From NCBI RefSeq assembly GCF_963666525.1, contig NZ_OY762905.1, forward strand, positions 434,001 through 498,000: DNA of 64,000 nucleotides, given 5' to 3'. A program made the position numbers and the translations under genes. The stretch comes from an uncultured Cohaesibacter sp. (GTDB lineage Bacteria > Pseudomonadota > Alphaproteobacteria > Rhizobiales > Cohaesibacteraceae). Under the pieces are notes generated by a model that was not told the origin of the DNA, made no database searches, and was given only the letters and a program-made list of their open reading frames with translations. Positions 46,246-54,514 of the stretch are shown piece by piece (position 1 is the first letter of the stretch; each line of letters starts with the position of its first letter).

Positions 46246-46880
46246 CAGTCCGCTCCGCCTCCGGCACGCACCGGCTCTGTCGAAAGGGACGGCTCGATCT
46301 TGCGGTCGCCACGCTCGGGCGCATTGCCGAACAACGCATCCGTGGCCACGCATTCCAGACGATAGCGCAGGCTGTCGACCTGACTGTCCAGAAGCGCATG
46401 AACGACCATGGCGACCAGCGCGATGACCATGCCCGCGGCGGTGGTGATCAGCGCCACCCAGATGCCGCCAGCCAGATCTGACGGGTTGACGGCATCGCCG
46501 GACGCCTGCATCGCCTGAAAGGCATCAATCATGCCCAGCACCGTCCCCAGCAGCCCAAGCAAAGGCGCCGCCGTGACGATAAGCTCCAACAGGCGAAACC
46601 CGGTTCGGGCCTGTCTGAGAAAGCCCCGCACAGCAATGGTCACACTTTCCTCGATCTGTTCACGGCTGGCACCGGCCGCCTTGCGTTTCTCGATGTGGTA
46701 ACGCAAGTCCTGCGCCGCGCCACTACGATAGGAATGGGGATGCAACAAGGCGATCTGCACGGCAGATACAAGCGCCGTAGCCACCGTCAGGATCGAAAGC
46801 CCGGCCAGCGCGACAAGGGTCCAGCCGCCCATATCGAGCAAAAGCGTCCAAAGTTCAATGATCTGCTGTTTAAAGGCCAT
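46245..46880 (-). CDS. exbB: ExbB-family proton-channel protein
   Basis: The 211-residue membrane protein with three helices has the MotA/TolQ/ExbB domain: ELIVTAAPLLGLLGTVLGMI with DAFQAMQASGD and a third helix GIWVALITTAAGMVIALVAM. It is the pentameric scaffold of the TonB motor. ATG 46880 follows GGAGAAG; the frame is open to 46928 but inside the ATPase gene. It overlaps the ATPase stop by 11 bases and the exbD start by one base. Confidence 0.93.
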   Translation of the reverse strand: MAFKQQIIELWTLLLDMGGWTLVALAGLSILTVATALVSAVQIALLHPHSYRSGAAQDLRYHIEKRKAAGASREQIEESVTIAVRGFLRQARTGFRLLELIVTAAPLLGLLGTVLGMIDAFQAMQASGDAVNPSDLAGGIWVALITTAAGMVIALVAMVVHALLDSQVDSLRYRLECVATDALFGNAPERGDRKIEPSLSTEPVRAGGGAD

Positions 46881-47691
46881 GGGTTTCTTCTCCATCGAGA
46901 GGAACAAGGGGCGGTGTTCTGCTATCAATCAGGCCGGTCGGTACAACAAAGGACTGTCCCCCCGCCTCCACCTTCCTGATCTGGACGCCGTAGACTTCTT
47001 CCATCCGCCCCGGTGTCATCACTTCGCGAGCGCTGCCATCATCCAGCAGAACCCCGTCATTGAGAATGAGTATGCGCTCGCACCACCGGCTGGCAAGGGA
47101 AAGGTCGTGCAGCGAAACAAGCACCGTCTTGCCATTTGCGACGAGTGTCTTGAGGATCTGCATCAGGGCGATCTGGTGAGCAGGATCCAGCCCGTTGATC
47201 GGCTCATCAGCAATGATCACACTGGCTTCCTGTGCCACCAGCCGGGCAATCAGAACCCGTGCCTGTTCGCCACCGGACAGGGCATCGAACGGACGGCTTG
47301 CCAGCGCCTCCAGCCCCATGACCCTGATGGCGCGATCAACCGCTTCATTGTCCTGCTGCGATGCCCTCCCGAAACCGCTCTGGTAGGGCATGCGACCGAG
47401 CATGATGATATCGCGCACCGCCAGTGGCCAGTGGACGACCCGCTCCTGTGGCAGATAGGCAACCTTGCGTGCCAGCTCGAGGGCGCTCATCTCGTAGCTT
47501 GGCAGTTCATCGAACATGATCTGCCCGGAGCTCTCAACCAGCCCGACAAGCGCGCGCATCAGCGACGACTTACCCGCCCCGTTGGGGCCGATCAGTCCGA
47601 TCAGCTCCGGCTGGTTGGAGGAGAAGGTCACGTGCCTGACGACCTGACGCTTGCCCAGCTTGACGCCCACGCCCATGCATTGGATTGACAT
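46870..47691 (-). CDS. btuD: cobalamin ABC transporter ATP-binding protein (BtuD-like)
   Basis: The 273-residue ABC ATPase has Walker A GPNGAGKSS, Q-loop VAYLPQERVVHWPLAVRDII, signature LSGGEQAR, Walker B VIIADEPINGLDP and the switch His in LHDLS. It powers import of the vitamin through the FecCD-type permease. The FecCD/BtuCD class ATPases also serve siderophores and haem; the riboswitch and CbiZ fix the role as B12. Start ATG 47691 overlaps the permease stop by one base. Confidence 0.92.
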   Translation of the reverse strand: MSIQCMGVGVKLGKRQVVRHVTFSSNQPELIGLIGPNGAGKSSLMRALVGLVESSGQIMFDELPSYEMSALELARKVAYLPQERVVHWPLAVRDIIMLGRMPYQSGFGRASQQDNEAVDRAIRVMGLEALASRPFDALSGGEQARVLIARLVAQEASVIIADEPINGLDPAHQIALMQILKTLVANGKTVLVSLHDLSLASRWCERILILNDGVLLDDGSAREVMTPGRMEEVYGVQIRKVEAGGQSFVVPTGLIDSRTPPLVPLDGEETHGL

Positions 47692-48689
47692 CAGACGATC
47701 CTCTTTCTGATCTTGAGCAGCAGCCAAAGGAAGAAGGGCGCGCCGATGATGGCCGTGACCACCCCGAGCTTGAGGTCTCGGTCAGGCAGCATCAGCCGGA
47801 TGGCCAGATCCGCCGTGATCAGGAAGGCCGCTCCGCCCAGCGCACTCACCGGCAACAACTTGCTTGGCCGAGAACCGACAAGCGGGCGCATCAGATGGGG
47901 CACGATCAGACCGACAAAGCCGATGGCGCCGGCAACGGCAGTGGCAGCACCAACCCCCATGGCCGTCCCCATGATGGCCAGAAAACGCGTCCGCTTCATG
48001 TCGACCCCGATTGACCGCGCCACATCCGTGCCAAGGCTCAGTGCATCGAGCGCCCGTGCGGTCGACAACAGCATCACGCCACCGACGGCAATCAGTGGCA
48101 CGGCCAGTTGCACATGCACCATGCTGCGATCCGTCAGGGAGCCGAGCATCCAGAAGACGATCTCAAGCGAGGCAAAGGGATTGGAGGTCATATTGAGGGC
48201 AAGAGACGTGAGAGCACTGGCAAGCGAGGTGATCGCCACCCCGGACAGGATCATCGTCAGAACGTCGGAGCCGCGTCCGGCCAGAGACAGCAACAGAACG
48301 ACCCCCAGCAGCGCCCCGATAAGCGCCGCAATCGGCAGCGCATAGGCAAAGCTGGTCGTCAGGCCGGAATAGATTGCCAACACAGCCCCGAGCGAGGCCG
48401 ACGCAGAAACCCCCAGCACGCCCGGCTCGGCCAACGGGTTGCGCAGAAGCCCCTGCAATACGGCGCCGGACAACCCGAGAATACACCCCACGAAGACGGC
48501 AAGAAGCGCACGCGGCAAACGGATTTCCCACAGGATGACCTTGTCTGCCTTGGCAAGCTGATCGCCATTGGCAACAAGACCATTCCATGGGTTGATCCAG
48601 ACCTGCCCCACAGCAAGGGACAGGAAAAACAGCACCACGACCAAACCGATCAGTGCCAGCAAGAGCACCGGATATGAAGGACGCCCCAT
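47691..48689 (-). CDS. btuC: FecCD/BtuC-type ABC permease for cobalamin
   Basis: The 332-residue permease of the FecCD family has about ten membrane helices. Blocks include VFVGCILGLSGAVLQGLLRN with PLAEPGVLGVSASASLG, LGTDVARSIGVDMKRTR (coupling region) and GAIGFVGLIVPHLMRPLVGS near the C-terminal third. It is the membrane channel of the BtuCDF importer, four bases after the binding-protein gene. Confidence 0.93.
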   Translation of the reverse strand: MGRPSYPVLLLALIGLVVVLFFLSLAVGQVWINPWNGLVANGDQLAKADKVILWEIRLPRALLAVFVGCILGLSGAVLQGLLRNPLAEPGVLGVSASASLGAVLAIYSGLTTSFAYALPIAALIGALLGVVLLLSLAGRGSDVLTMILSGVAITSLASALTSLALNMTSNPFASLEIVFWMLGSLTDRSMVHVQLAVPLIAVGGVMLLSTARALDALSLGTDVARSIGVDMKRTRFLAIMGTAMGVGAATAVAGAIGFVGLIVPHLMRPLVGSRPSKLLPVSALGGAAFLITADLAIRLMLPDRDLKLGVVTAIIGAPFFLWLLLKIRKRIV

Positions 48690-48692
48690 CCG

Positions 48693-49538
48693 CTATCGCC
48701 TTTTCTCTTTGTCCAAATAGATCCGCTGCAAGGCGGCAACCGCGTCAAGGGTGAATGGCCCGCCACAGATCCAGTGGGCCGTATCGACGGTGATCCGGCG
48801 CTCCGGTCCGAACCAGGCATCAAGCGCCGGATGTCCCAGAACCTGAGTAGCGCGTGCCTGACCGCCAGACCATTGCGACCAGGTCATGACATAGTCCGGA
48901 TTGTTGCGGATGAGTGTTTCCAATGGCATCTTGACGGTGCTTCCCACAAGCCCCAGCTCCTCACCCAGATGGAGAAACCCCGCAGCCTTGATCATCGAAT
49001 GGGCAAGCGTACCCACCCCGCCAGTGAAACTGTTGGGCTCATAGTCAGCCAGAACCTTGCGCTCCTTGGGCTGCAACTCCTCGATCTCGGAAAGCCTCAT
49101 GTCAAAGGCGTGTACAATCTGTTTTGCCCTGTCTTCCTGCCCGAGAACCAGGCCAAGCCGCAGGATTTTTTCGCGGATGGTATCGAAGCCGCTATCGGGC
49201 GCGAACTGTTCTACCCGTACCCCGAGCCTCTTGAGAAGGGAAATCGTATTGTAGGAGGTGTAGGTTCCGGCCAGAACAAGGTCCGGCTTGAGGCGGATCA
49301 CTTCCTCCGCCTTGGCGTGATTGATGTGATAGTTCTTTGCCTGCTCGACCATCACCGAAGAGTTTTTGTCCAGCGCCAGACTGGAAACAGAAAACAATTG
49401 CCCCGGACCGGCCACCAGCATGGCCAGTTGATCGGTGCACAGATTGATGGAGACGACGCGCATCGGACGCGCATGGCTGGCCACAGGCAGAAATCCGCCC
49501 AAGACAAGCAGCGCCAAACAAAGCAGCGTCCGAACCAT
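48693..49538 (-). CDS. btuF: periplasmic cobalamin-binding protein (BtuF-like)
   Basis: The 281-residue protein has a signal peptide (LLCLALLVLGGFLPVASHA, about 23 residues) and the two-lobed class III binding-protein fold: RVVSINLCTDQLAMLVA, DLVLAGTYTSYNTISLLKRL and the C-lobe GGPFTLDAVAALQRI. In the periplasm it would hand cobalamin to the BtuCD importer. The C-terminal part reads HWICGGPFTLD, an apparently conserved substrate-side loop. The receptor gene lies 69 bases upstream. Confidence 0.9.
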   Translation of the reverse strand: MVRTLLCLALLVLGGFLPVASHARPMRVVSINLCTDQLAMLVAGPGQLFSVSSLALDKNSSVMVEQAKNYHINHAKAEEVIRLKPDLVLAGTYTSYNTISLLKRLGVRVEQFAPDSGFDTIREKILRLGLVLGQEDRAKQIVHAFDMRLSEIEELQPKERKVLADYEPNSFTGGVGTLAHSMIKAAGFLHLGEELGLVGSTVKMPLETLIRNNPDYVMTWSQWSGGQARATQVLGHPALDAWFGPERRITVDTAHWICGGPFTLDAVAALQRIYLDKEKRR

Positions 49539-49607
49539 AAATATTCAATCCCCAAAACAGGAAAAGGGACCACGCCACAATAGGCGTGATCCCGGATGCG
49601 TGTCAGA

Positions 49608-51482
49608 TCAGAAGTCGGCTCTCAGACCGACATAGCCGGTGATACCGGCGGTATTGTATCCGGCGACTTCCTGATAGTTCTCATCGAGAAGATTCTCGAC
49701 CCGGCCATAGACTTGAATCTTGTCGTTGATCTGATAATCAGCCCCGACATTCACGAGAATATAGTCATCGAGAGCAACATAGGTGTCGGTTCTGTCGGCA
49801 AAGATGCTCGAGTCAACAAAGGCGTGTGCCTTGCCGTCGAGGAACGCCTGAGACACCTTGAAGGTGCCGGAGTGCTTCGGCCGACGCGATTCCTGAGTGC
49901 CGGATGGCGTCTTGGAATCGGTGTAGGTGTAGCTGGCGTCCACGGTCAGGTTGTCGGTAATCTTGGCGGAAGCGGAAATTTCCACGCCCTGCCGCTTGCT
50001 GACGCCTGTCTCGTTGGCGTATTTCCAGGTGACAGAGCTGAAGACGATCTCGTCCGTCAGACGCTGGTTGAAGTAGGTTACATCAACCTTGAAGCGATCG
50101 TTGAACAGTGACTGCTCGATACCGGCATCCCAACCGAATGTCTTTTCCGGCGTCAGGCTGGCATTGCCATAGATCGCGTTGTAGGTCTGATAGTAGGACG
50201 GAATGGACGTACCGGTGCCAACGGAGCTGTGCAGCCGCGTTCCGGTGCCTTCAAACACATAGGCCGCGTTGACATTGTAGGTCGCGGTATCTTCGAAGTC
50301 CTCGAAAATGTCATAGCGGGCACCTGCGCCAAGGAACAGGTTGTCCCAGAACTCGCCAGTGTAGTCAACGGCAAGGCCGGTGGTATCCCGCTTGCGTTCC
50401 GGATCAGTCGAATAGGGATCCGTGTAGCTTTCCGTCTGCCAGTTGACCGCACCGGTCACGCTGTGCTTGGCGTTGGCAAGGCTCGGCGTATCGAAGAACA
50501 CGGTTCCCTGATAGTCAAGGCTCAGCTTGTCACTATCGGACCCGTATTTGTCATAGCTGTTCGTCCAGGACGAATAGTCAAGCCCGCGCTGCGTGCTGCT
50601 GGAATACCGGGCGCGTGCCTTCTGCACGAAATGGCCATCCCACAGCGAATGGGTCAGACCAAGACTGCCGAAGAATTCCTGCGTGTTGGCATAAAGATAG
50701 GGATCGTCCGACGGTGCCGTCGTATAGGCATCGGAGTCAGAATTCTTGTCAACGTAGCGCAGGCTGGCATCGACTTTCAGATCGTCCGTCAGATCGCCGT
50801 TCACCTTGCCGTTCAGTGTAATGTTGCGGTTGGCATCCTTTTCAGAGCCGGTCAGCGCCGTGTTGATGCCATCGGTATAATGGAAGGCACCGGAAAAGGC
50901 ATAGTCGAACCGTTCCTGACCACCACGCACCTCGGCGCTGGTCAGAGAGCTGAGCTCGGTGCCGATTTCCTGTTTGACGGTGATTTTCGGCTTGCTGTTT
51001 CTTTCGCCCTTCTTGGTAATGATGTTGATCACACCAGACATGGCATGCGCACCGTAAAGCGCGCTCTGCGGGCCACGCAGCACTTCGATACGGTCAATGC
51101 CGACCGTCTCGAGGCTCGAGAAATCATAGGCACCAAGCGCAATCGCGGATGCTTCGATCCCATCGATCAGAACCAGCACGTGGCGCGATTCGCCACCGCG
51201 GATGCGCACTTCGGTCAAGGCACCGGTCGAACCGCTGCGACCGACAGAAACACCCGGCACCAGCCGCAGAGCTTCGGCAACCGAATTGATATGACGGGAT
51301 TCCAGCTCCTGGCTGGTGACGACGGTAAAGGACCGTCCTACTTTTTCTTCATCAACGGGGTTCAGACCCGCAGAAATCACGACTTCACCAAGATCGAGAT
51401 CTTCGGCATGGGCTCCAGTGGCACCAACAGATCCGATCATTCCGAGGGCGACGAGGCCAACGACCCCTACTTTTCCTGACAT
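49608..51482 (-). CDS. btuB: BtuB-like TonB-dependent outer-membrane cobalamin receptor
   Basis: The 624-residue receptor has a signal peptide (SGKVGVVGLVALGMIGSVGA, ending GAHA), a TonB box near DLGEVVISAG, a plug domain (SVAEALRLVPGVSVGRSG, then RIRGGESRHVLVLIDGIEAS and ALYGAHAMSGVINIITKKG) and a 22-strand barrel ending in VGLRADF, with the C-terminal Phe of outer-membrane proteins. The length is close to E. coli BtuB (about 600). ATG 51482 is preferred to an upstream ATG at 51509. The cobalamin riboswitch lies about 190 bases upstream and should repress it when B12 is plentiful. Confidence 0.94.
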   Translation of the reverse strand: MSGKVGVVGLVALGMIGSVGATGAHAEDLDLGEVVISAGLNPVDEEKVGRSFTVVTSQELESRHINSVAEALRLVPGVSVGRSGSTGALTEVRIRGGESRHVLVLIDGIEASAIALGAYDFSSLETVGIDRIEVLRGPQSALYGAHAMSGVINIITKKGERNSKPKITVKQEIGTELSSLTSAEVRGGQERFDYAFSGAFHYTDGINTALTGSEKDANRNITLNGKVNGDLTDDLKVDASLRYVDKNSDSDAYTTAPSDDPYLYANTQEFFGSLGLTHSLWDGHFVQKARARYSSSTQRGLDYSSWTNSYDKYGSDSDKLSLDYQGTVFFDTPSLANAKHSVTGAVNWQTESYTDPYSTDPERKRDTTGLAVDYTGEFWDNLFLGAGARYDIFEDFEDTATYNVNAAYVFEGTGTRLHSSVGTGTSIPSYYQTYNAIYGNASLTPEKTFGWDAGIEQSLFNDRFKVDVTYFNQRLTDEIVFSSVTWKYANETGVSKRQGVEISASAKITDNLTVDASYTYTDSKTPSGTQESRRPKHSGTFKVSQAFLDGKAHAFVDSSIFADRTDTYVALDDYILVNVGADYQINDKIQVYGRVENLLDENYQEVAGYNTAGITGYVGLRADF

Positions 51483-51674
51483 TGGATATTCTCCCAACAC
51501 TGCCGCCACGCTCGAATTGCGCTAACGGCATGTTATTTTGCGCCGCTGCCAATTCCCCGGTTACAGCACGAAAGCACTGTGCCTGAGGGCATGGAAACGG
51601 ACATAATTTTTATGATGTCACCTCAACGGAAGGCCGCACCCTGACACACCCCGTATCAAAGGTCGGGTGACAGA

Positions 51675-51865
51675 CGATGGCAGGTCTCCTGGCTATGCGG
51701 GTCTTCGCTGGATATTTCCCTTCCCAACGGCAAAAGCCAGTCAGTGGATCTTCAAATATCAGCTTTCCGCTCACAGTTGCGGGGGCAGCCACGGTCTCGG
51801 ACAAGACATCCTCACCGTGTTCCCTTTTCATCCGAATGGATCGTCGGAACCTTCGTCTCGCGGCG
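51675..51865 (-). ncRNA. cobalamin (AdoCbl) riboswitch controlling the B12 operon
   Basis: On the minus strand the element shows the diagnostic order: AAAAGGGAA, then CGGTGAGGATGTC, CCCCCGCAACTGTGAGC, a GAAG segment, and the B12 box AGCCAGGAGACCTGCC (complement of 51679-51694). The 5' P1/P2 strand begins near GAAGGTTCC at about 51847-51857. It is followed by about 190 bases of leader, with a hairpin near 51560-51580, and then the btuB start. This is a textbook-quality match and fixes the function of the operon. The exact 5' end is approximate. Confidence 0.95.
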
Positions 51866-52277
51866 TAATATGTAAAAAAACTCTTGCGACGTCAACGCAA
51901 GCCGACAACAAAAGGTGACAGCCAATCGCCTTTCACAAGAAAGAATAAGGAATTGAGATGTTTGACAATATTTTGACATGTCATTCGCGGCCCGTTAGCG
52001 GTGCATAAACCGCCTTTCGTCCGAAGAGGCCGCATCAGGGACGGGCAACTCCCCTACCCGCCAGCGAACCGAAGAGCCCGCTAGAAAGCCAGAAAACCCA
52101 ACAAGCGCAGGTTGATAGCAAAAGAGCCGACAGCCAAAACGACCCCCGGCTCTTGCCCCGGTCGCAGACCCCCGCCTGCCGACAGATGCCGAGCAACGGG
52201 CCTGCGCCAATGACGATTTCAGGCACAAAAACAATGACTGCTGCGCCCTGAAATGATGTCAAGTGAAACGGTATGAA
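51866..52277. other. intergenic region upstream of the B12 operon
   Basis: This stretch of 412 bases runs between the riboswitch and the end of the cupin gene. It should hold the B12 operon promoter; 51920-51980 is AT-rich. A minus-strand frame at 52035-52262 is hydrophobic but lacks a ribosome site and recognisable similarity, so no gene is supported. Confidence 0.5.
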
Positions 52278-52670
52278 TCAGGCGCCATACTGTTCGTCAG
52301 TCACCGGGTCACCCCAGACATTGGCATCCTTGGAAGCGTCCGGAGCCTGCATGGCGACATGCACCATGAAGCGGTTTGGCGCAGCACCGTGCCAATGCAG
52401 TTCATGCGGCTCGAAGAACACGGCCGTCCCTGGCAGCAGAACCTCTACCGGTCCCCCTTCCTTCTGGCACCGTCCTTCCCCTTCGGTCACATAGATCAGC
52501 TGGCCAAGATTGTGGCTGTGCCAGTGGGTGCGGGCACCCGGCGTAAAATGGACATTGGCCGCATTGACGCGGGTACCATCCGGAGCGCCCATGAAGTCGA
52601 CATAGACATCGCCCGTAAACCATTCGGCAGGGCCCTTGAATGTGTCGATACCATCGCGAAAGATTTTCAT
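52278..52670 (-). CDS. cupin-domain protein
   Basis: The 130-residue single-domain cupin has motif 1 HFTPGARTHWHSHNLGQLIY with His residues for a metal, and motif 2 VLLPGTAVFFEPHELHWHGA with the second His set. Small cupins of this group accompany carboxymuconolactone decarboxylases in quinone or aromatic metabolism. The substrate is unknown. It follows the carboxymuconolactone decarboxylase gene by 89 bases, and the pair is divergent from a LysR regulator. Confidence 0.9.
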   Translation of the reverse strand: MKIFRDGIDTFKGPAEWFTGDVYVDFMGAPDGTRVNAANVHFTPGARTHWHSHNLGQLIYVTEGEGRCQKEGGPVEVLLPGTAVFFEPHELHWHGAAPNRFMVHVAMQAPDASKDANVWGDPVTDEQYGA

Positions 52671-52759
52671 TTTATTGCCTTTTCATTCTTTTCATTGGTT
52701 TTGATTTGCATATTGGGAATAAACCGGAGCAACCGTTGCGTTGCCGGTTTTGCCAGCCC

Positions 52760-53092
52760 TTAGCCTTCGACCTGTTCGAAAACCTGCCGCGCGATCGTCA
52801 GGGCGGTGTTGGCGGTTGGCCAGCCCGAATAGAAGGCCAGATGGGTGATGACCTCGATCAGCTCTTCCTTGCTGACACCATTGTCGAGTGCCTTCTTGAG
52901 ATGGAACGGCAACTCGTTGACCCGATAGAGGGAAATCAGGCTGGCAACGGTAATCAAGCACCGCTCGCGCGTAGCGAGCCCCGGACGCTCCCAGACGTCA
53001 CCAAACAACACGTCATCGGAATACCCGGCCAGAGCAGGCGCGATGTCACCAAAGGCCTTGCGGGCAGCGGAGAGTTTTTCTTCTTTTTCCAT
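52760..53092 (-). CDS. carboxymuconolactone decarboxylase family protein (AhpD-like fold)
   Basis: The 110-residue helical protein has the CMD core: FGDVWERPGLATRERCLITV, ELPFHLKKALDNGVSKEELI and HLAFYSGWPTANTAL. The CxxC redox pair of AhpD is missing (RCLITV has a single Cys), so a decarboxylase- or hydrolase-like role is more likely than peroxidase reduction. It is the first gene of a two-gene unit with the cupin, directly divergent from the LysR gene. Confidence 0.9.
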   Translation of the reverse strand: MEKEEKLSAARKAFGDIAPALAGYSDDVLFGDVWERPGLATRERCLITVASLISLYRVNELPFHLKKALDNGVSKEELIEVITHLAFYSGWPTANTALTIARQVFEQVEG

Positions 53093-53218
53093 CAGTCGTT
53101 CTCACATGTGGTCAAGCGGGAGATAGCGCCACTTCATAGGCAAGTGGCATGGCACCAGGCATTCCCCAGCACCAGCCATCTCCGTCTGCTGTTTCGCTGA
53201 GGCCACTATAGGGGATGG

Positions 53219-53247
53219 CCATTTTTGCCTGTAGCTGTTAAAAATGG
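53219..53247. promoter_or_regulatory. palindrome in the LysR / CMD-cupin divergent promoter
   Basis: CCATTTTT (53219-53226) and AAAAATGG (53240-53247) form perfect 8-base arms with a 13-base spacer. The location between a LysR gene and its divergent target unit fits an activator binding site of the T-N11-A type. Confidence 0.55.
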
Positions 53248-53273
53248 AAATCAGTTTTAAGGACAGCTTCACA

Positions 53274-54176
53274 ATGACAAAACCGAGCCTTGATGATCTG
53301 GCAGTCTTTCTGGCCGTTGACCGGGAGGGAAACTTCACCCGCGCCGCCGCCAAACTCGGTGTCTCGCCTTCCGCTGTCAGCCAGACCATCAGGGGGCTGG
53401 AAGAGCAGCTCGGCGTCCGCCTGCTGACGCGATCGACGCGCAGTGTGACGCGCACCGAAGCCGGCGACAAACTGATTGCCCGTCTTGCGCCGATGTATGA
53501 CGAAATCGACACGCTCATCGAGGAAGTCGGCAGCCTTCGCGAGAAGCCTGCAGGCACAGTGAGAATCACGGCGGATGAAATCGCGATCAAGCAGGTGCTC
53601 TGGCCCAAGCTGAAAGATGTCATGCACGACTATCCCGACATCACCGTTGAACTGATCACCGATTACGGGCTAACCGATATTGTCGCCGAACGGTTCGATG
53701 CCGGTGTACGGCTGGGCGAACTCATTGCATCTGACATGATCGCCGTTCCGATCGGCCCGGAAATGCGCATGGCGATTGTCGCCTCCAGCGGTTATGTCGC
53801 ACGGACCACCGAACCGAAGCATCCCCGCGCCCTGACACGGCACAATTGCATCAACCTGCGCCTGCCGACCCATGGCGGTCTGTTCGCATGGGAGTTTTCC
53901 GAAAACGGCCGCGAGTTCCGTATCCGGGTCGAGGGCCAGATGGTCTTCAACAGTGTCGAGCGGATTCTCGAAGCGGTGCTCGATGGCTATGGACTGGCAC
54001 AGCTGCCGCTCTGTCAGGTCCAGCCCTATCTGGAGAGTGGCGCGTTGGTCGAGGTGCTGGCCAGATGGTCCGAACCCTTTTCCGGCTACCATCTCTACTA
54101 TCCCAGCCGCCGCCAGCAGACGGCAGCCTTCCGGGTGATTGTCGAAGCCCTGCGGCACAGAAACGAGGCTGGATAG
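53274..54176 (+). CDS. LysR family transcriptional regulator
   Basis: The 300-residue protein has an N-terminal winged helix-turn-helix (LDDLAVFLAVDREGNFTRAA, AAKLGVSPSAVSQTIRGLEE, RLLTRSTRSVTRTEAG) and a C-terminal effector domain of two lobes (PAGTVRITADEIAIKQVL; IGPEMRMAIVASSGYV). It probably controls the divergent CMD-cupin pair. ATG 53274 has AGGAC upstream; ATG 53244 is in frame but would put the operator inside the gene. The ligand is unknown. Confidence 0.93.
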   Translation: MTKPSLDDLAVFLAVDREGNFTRAAAKLGVSPSAVSQTIRGLEEQLGVRLLTRSTRSVTRTEAGDKLIARLAPMYDEIDTLIEEVGSLREKPAGTVRITADEIAIKQVLWPKLKDVMHDYPDITVELITDYGLTDIVAERFDAGVRLGELIASDMIAVPIGPEMRMAIVASSGYVARTTEPKHPRALTRHNCINLRLPTHGGLFAWEFSENGREFRIRVEGQMVFNSVERILEAVLDGYGLAQLPLCQVQPYLESGALVEVLARWSEPFSGYHLYYPSRRQQTAAFRVIVEALRHRNEAG

Positions 54177-54275
54177 CGCCACGGTTCCTCCGGCGCCTTC
54201 GGGACAAGGCGCGCATGGAGCAGTCTACAACGACGTCCGGCACCGAACCTCAACAGAGCGGTGCGAACAAAAGTC

Positions 54276-54304
54276 TTGAAAAAGCCAATATTGTGCTGTA
54301 TTGA
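54276..54304 (+). promoter_or_regulatory. candidate promoter of the DEAD-box helicase gene
   Basis: TTGAAA (54276-54281) and TATTGA (54299-54304) are 17 bases apart, about 210 bases upstream of the helicase start. The long leader would suit cold or post-transcriptional control. This is inferred from consensus only. The rest of 54177-54514 shows no gene. Confidence 0.4.
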
Positions 54305-54514
54305 ACCGGCTCTTGCCCGAGCGTGGACGATAGTCTCTATATCAGCGGCGCAAGATTTCTTGCAAACAATCTTGATGATTGTTGCCGGGATGAACCCGAT
54401 ACGGGTCAAACCCCATAGGCAGCTTTTCTGCGCAAGCTTCCCCCTTTTGAAAGTCGAACGTCATTGCTCGCTGCAATCCTGCGCGACCAAGCGATGGCAT
54501 ATGGAAGTATCTTT

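Noticed and set aside
52035-52262. 75-codon hydrophobic minus-strand frame upstream of the B12 riboswitch
   Set aside because: It has no ribosome site, irregular Cys/Trp content and ends before the riboswitch; composition alone is not enough.
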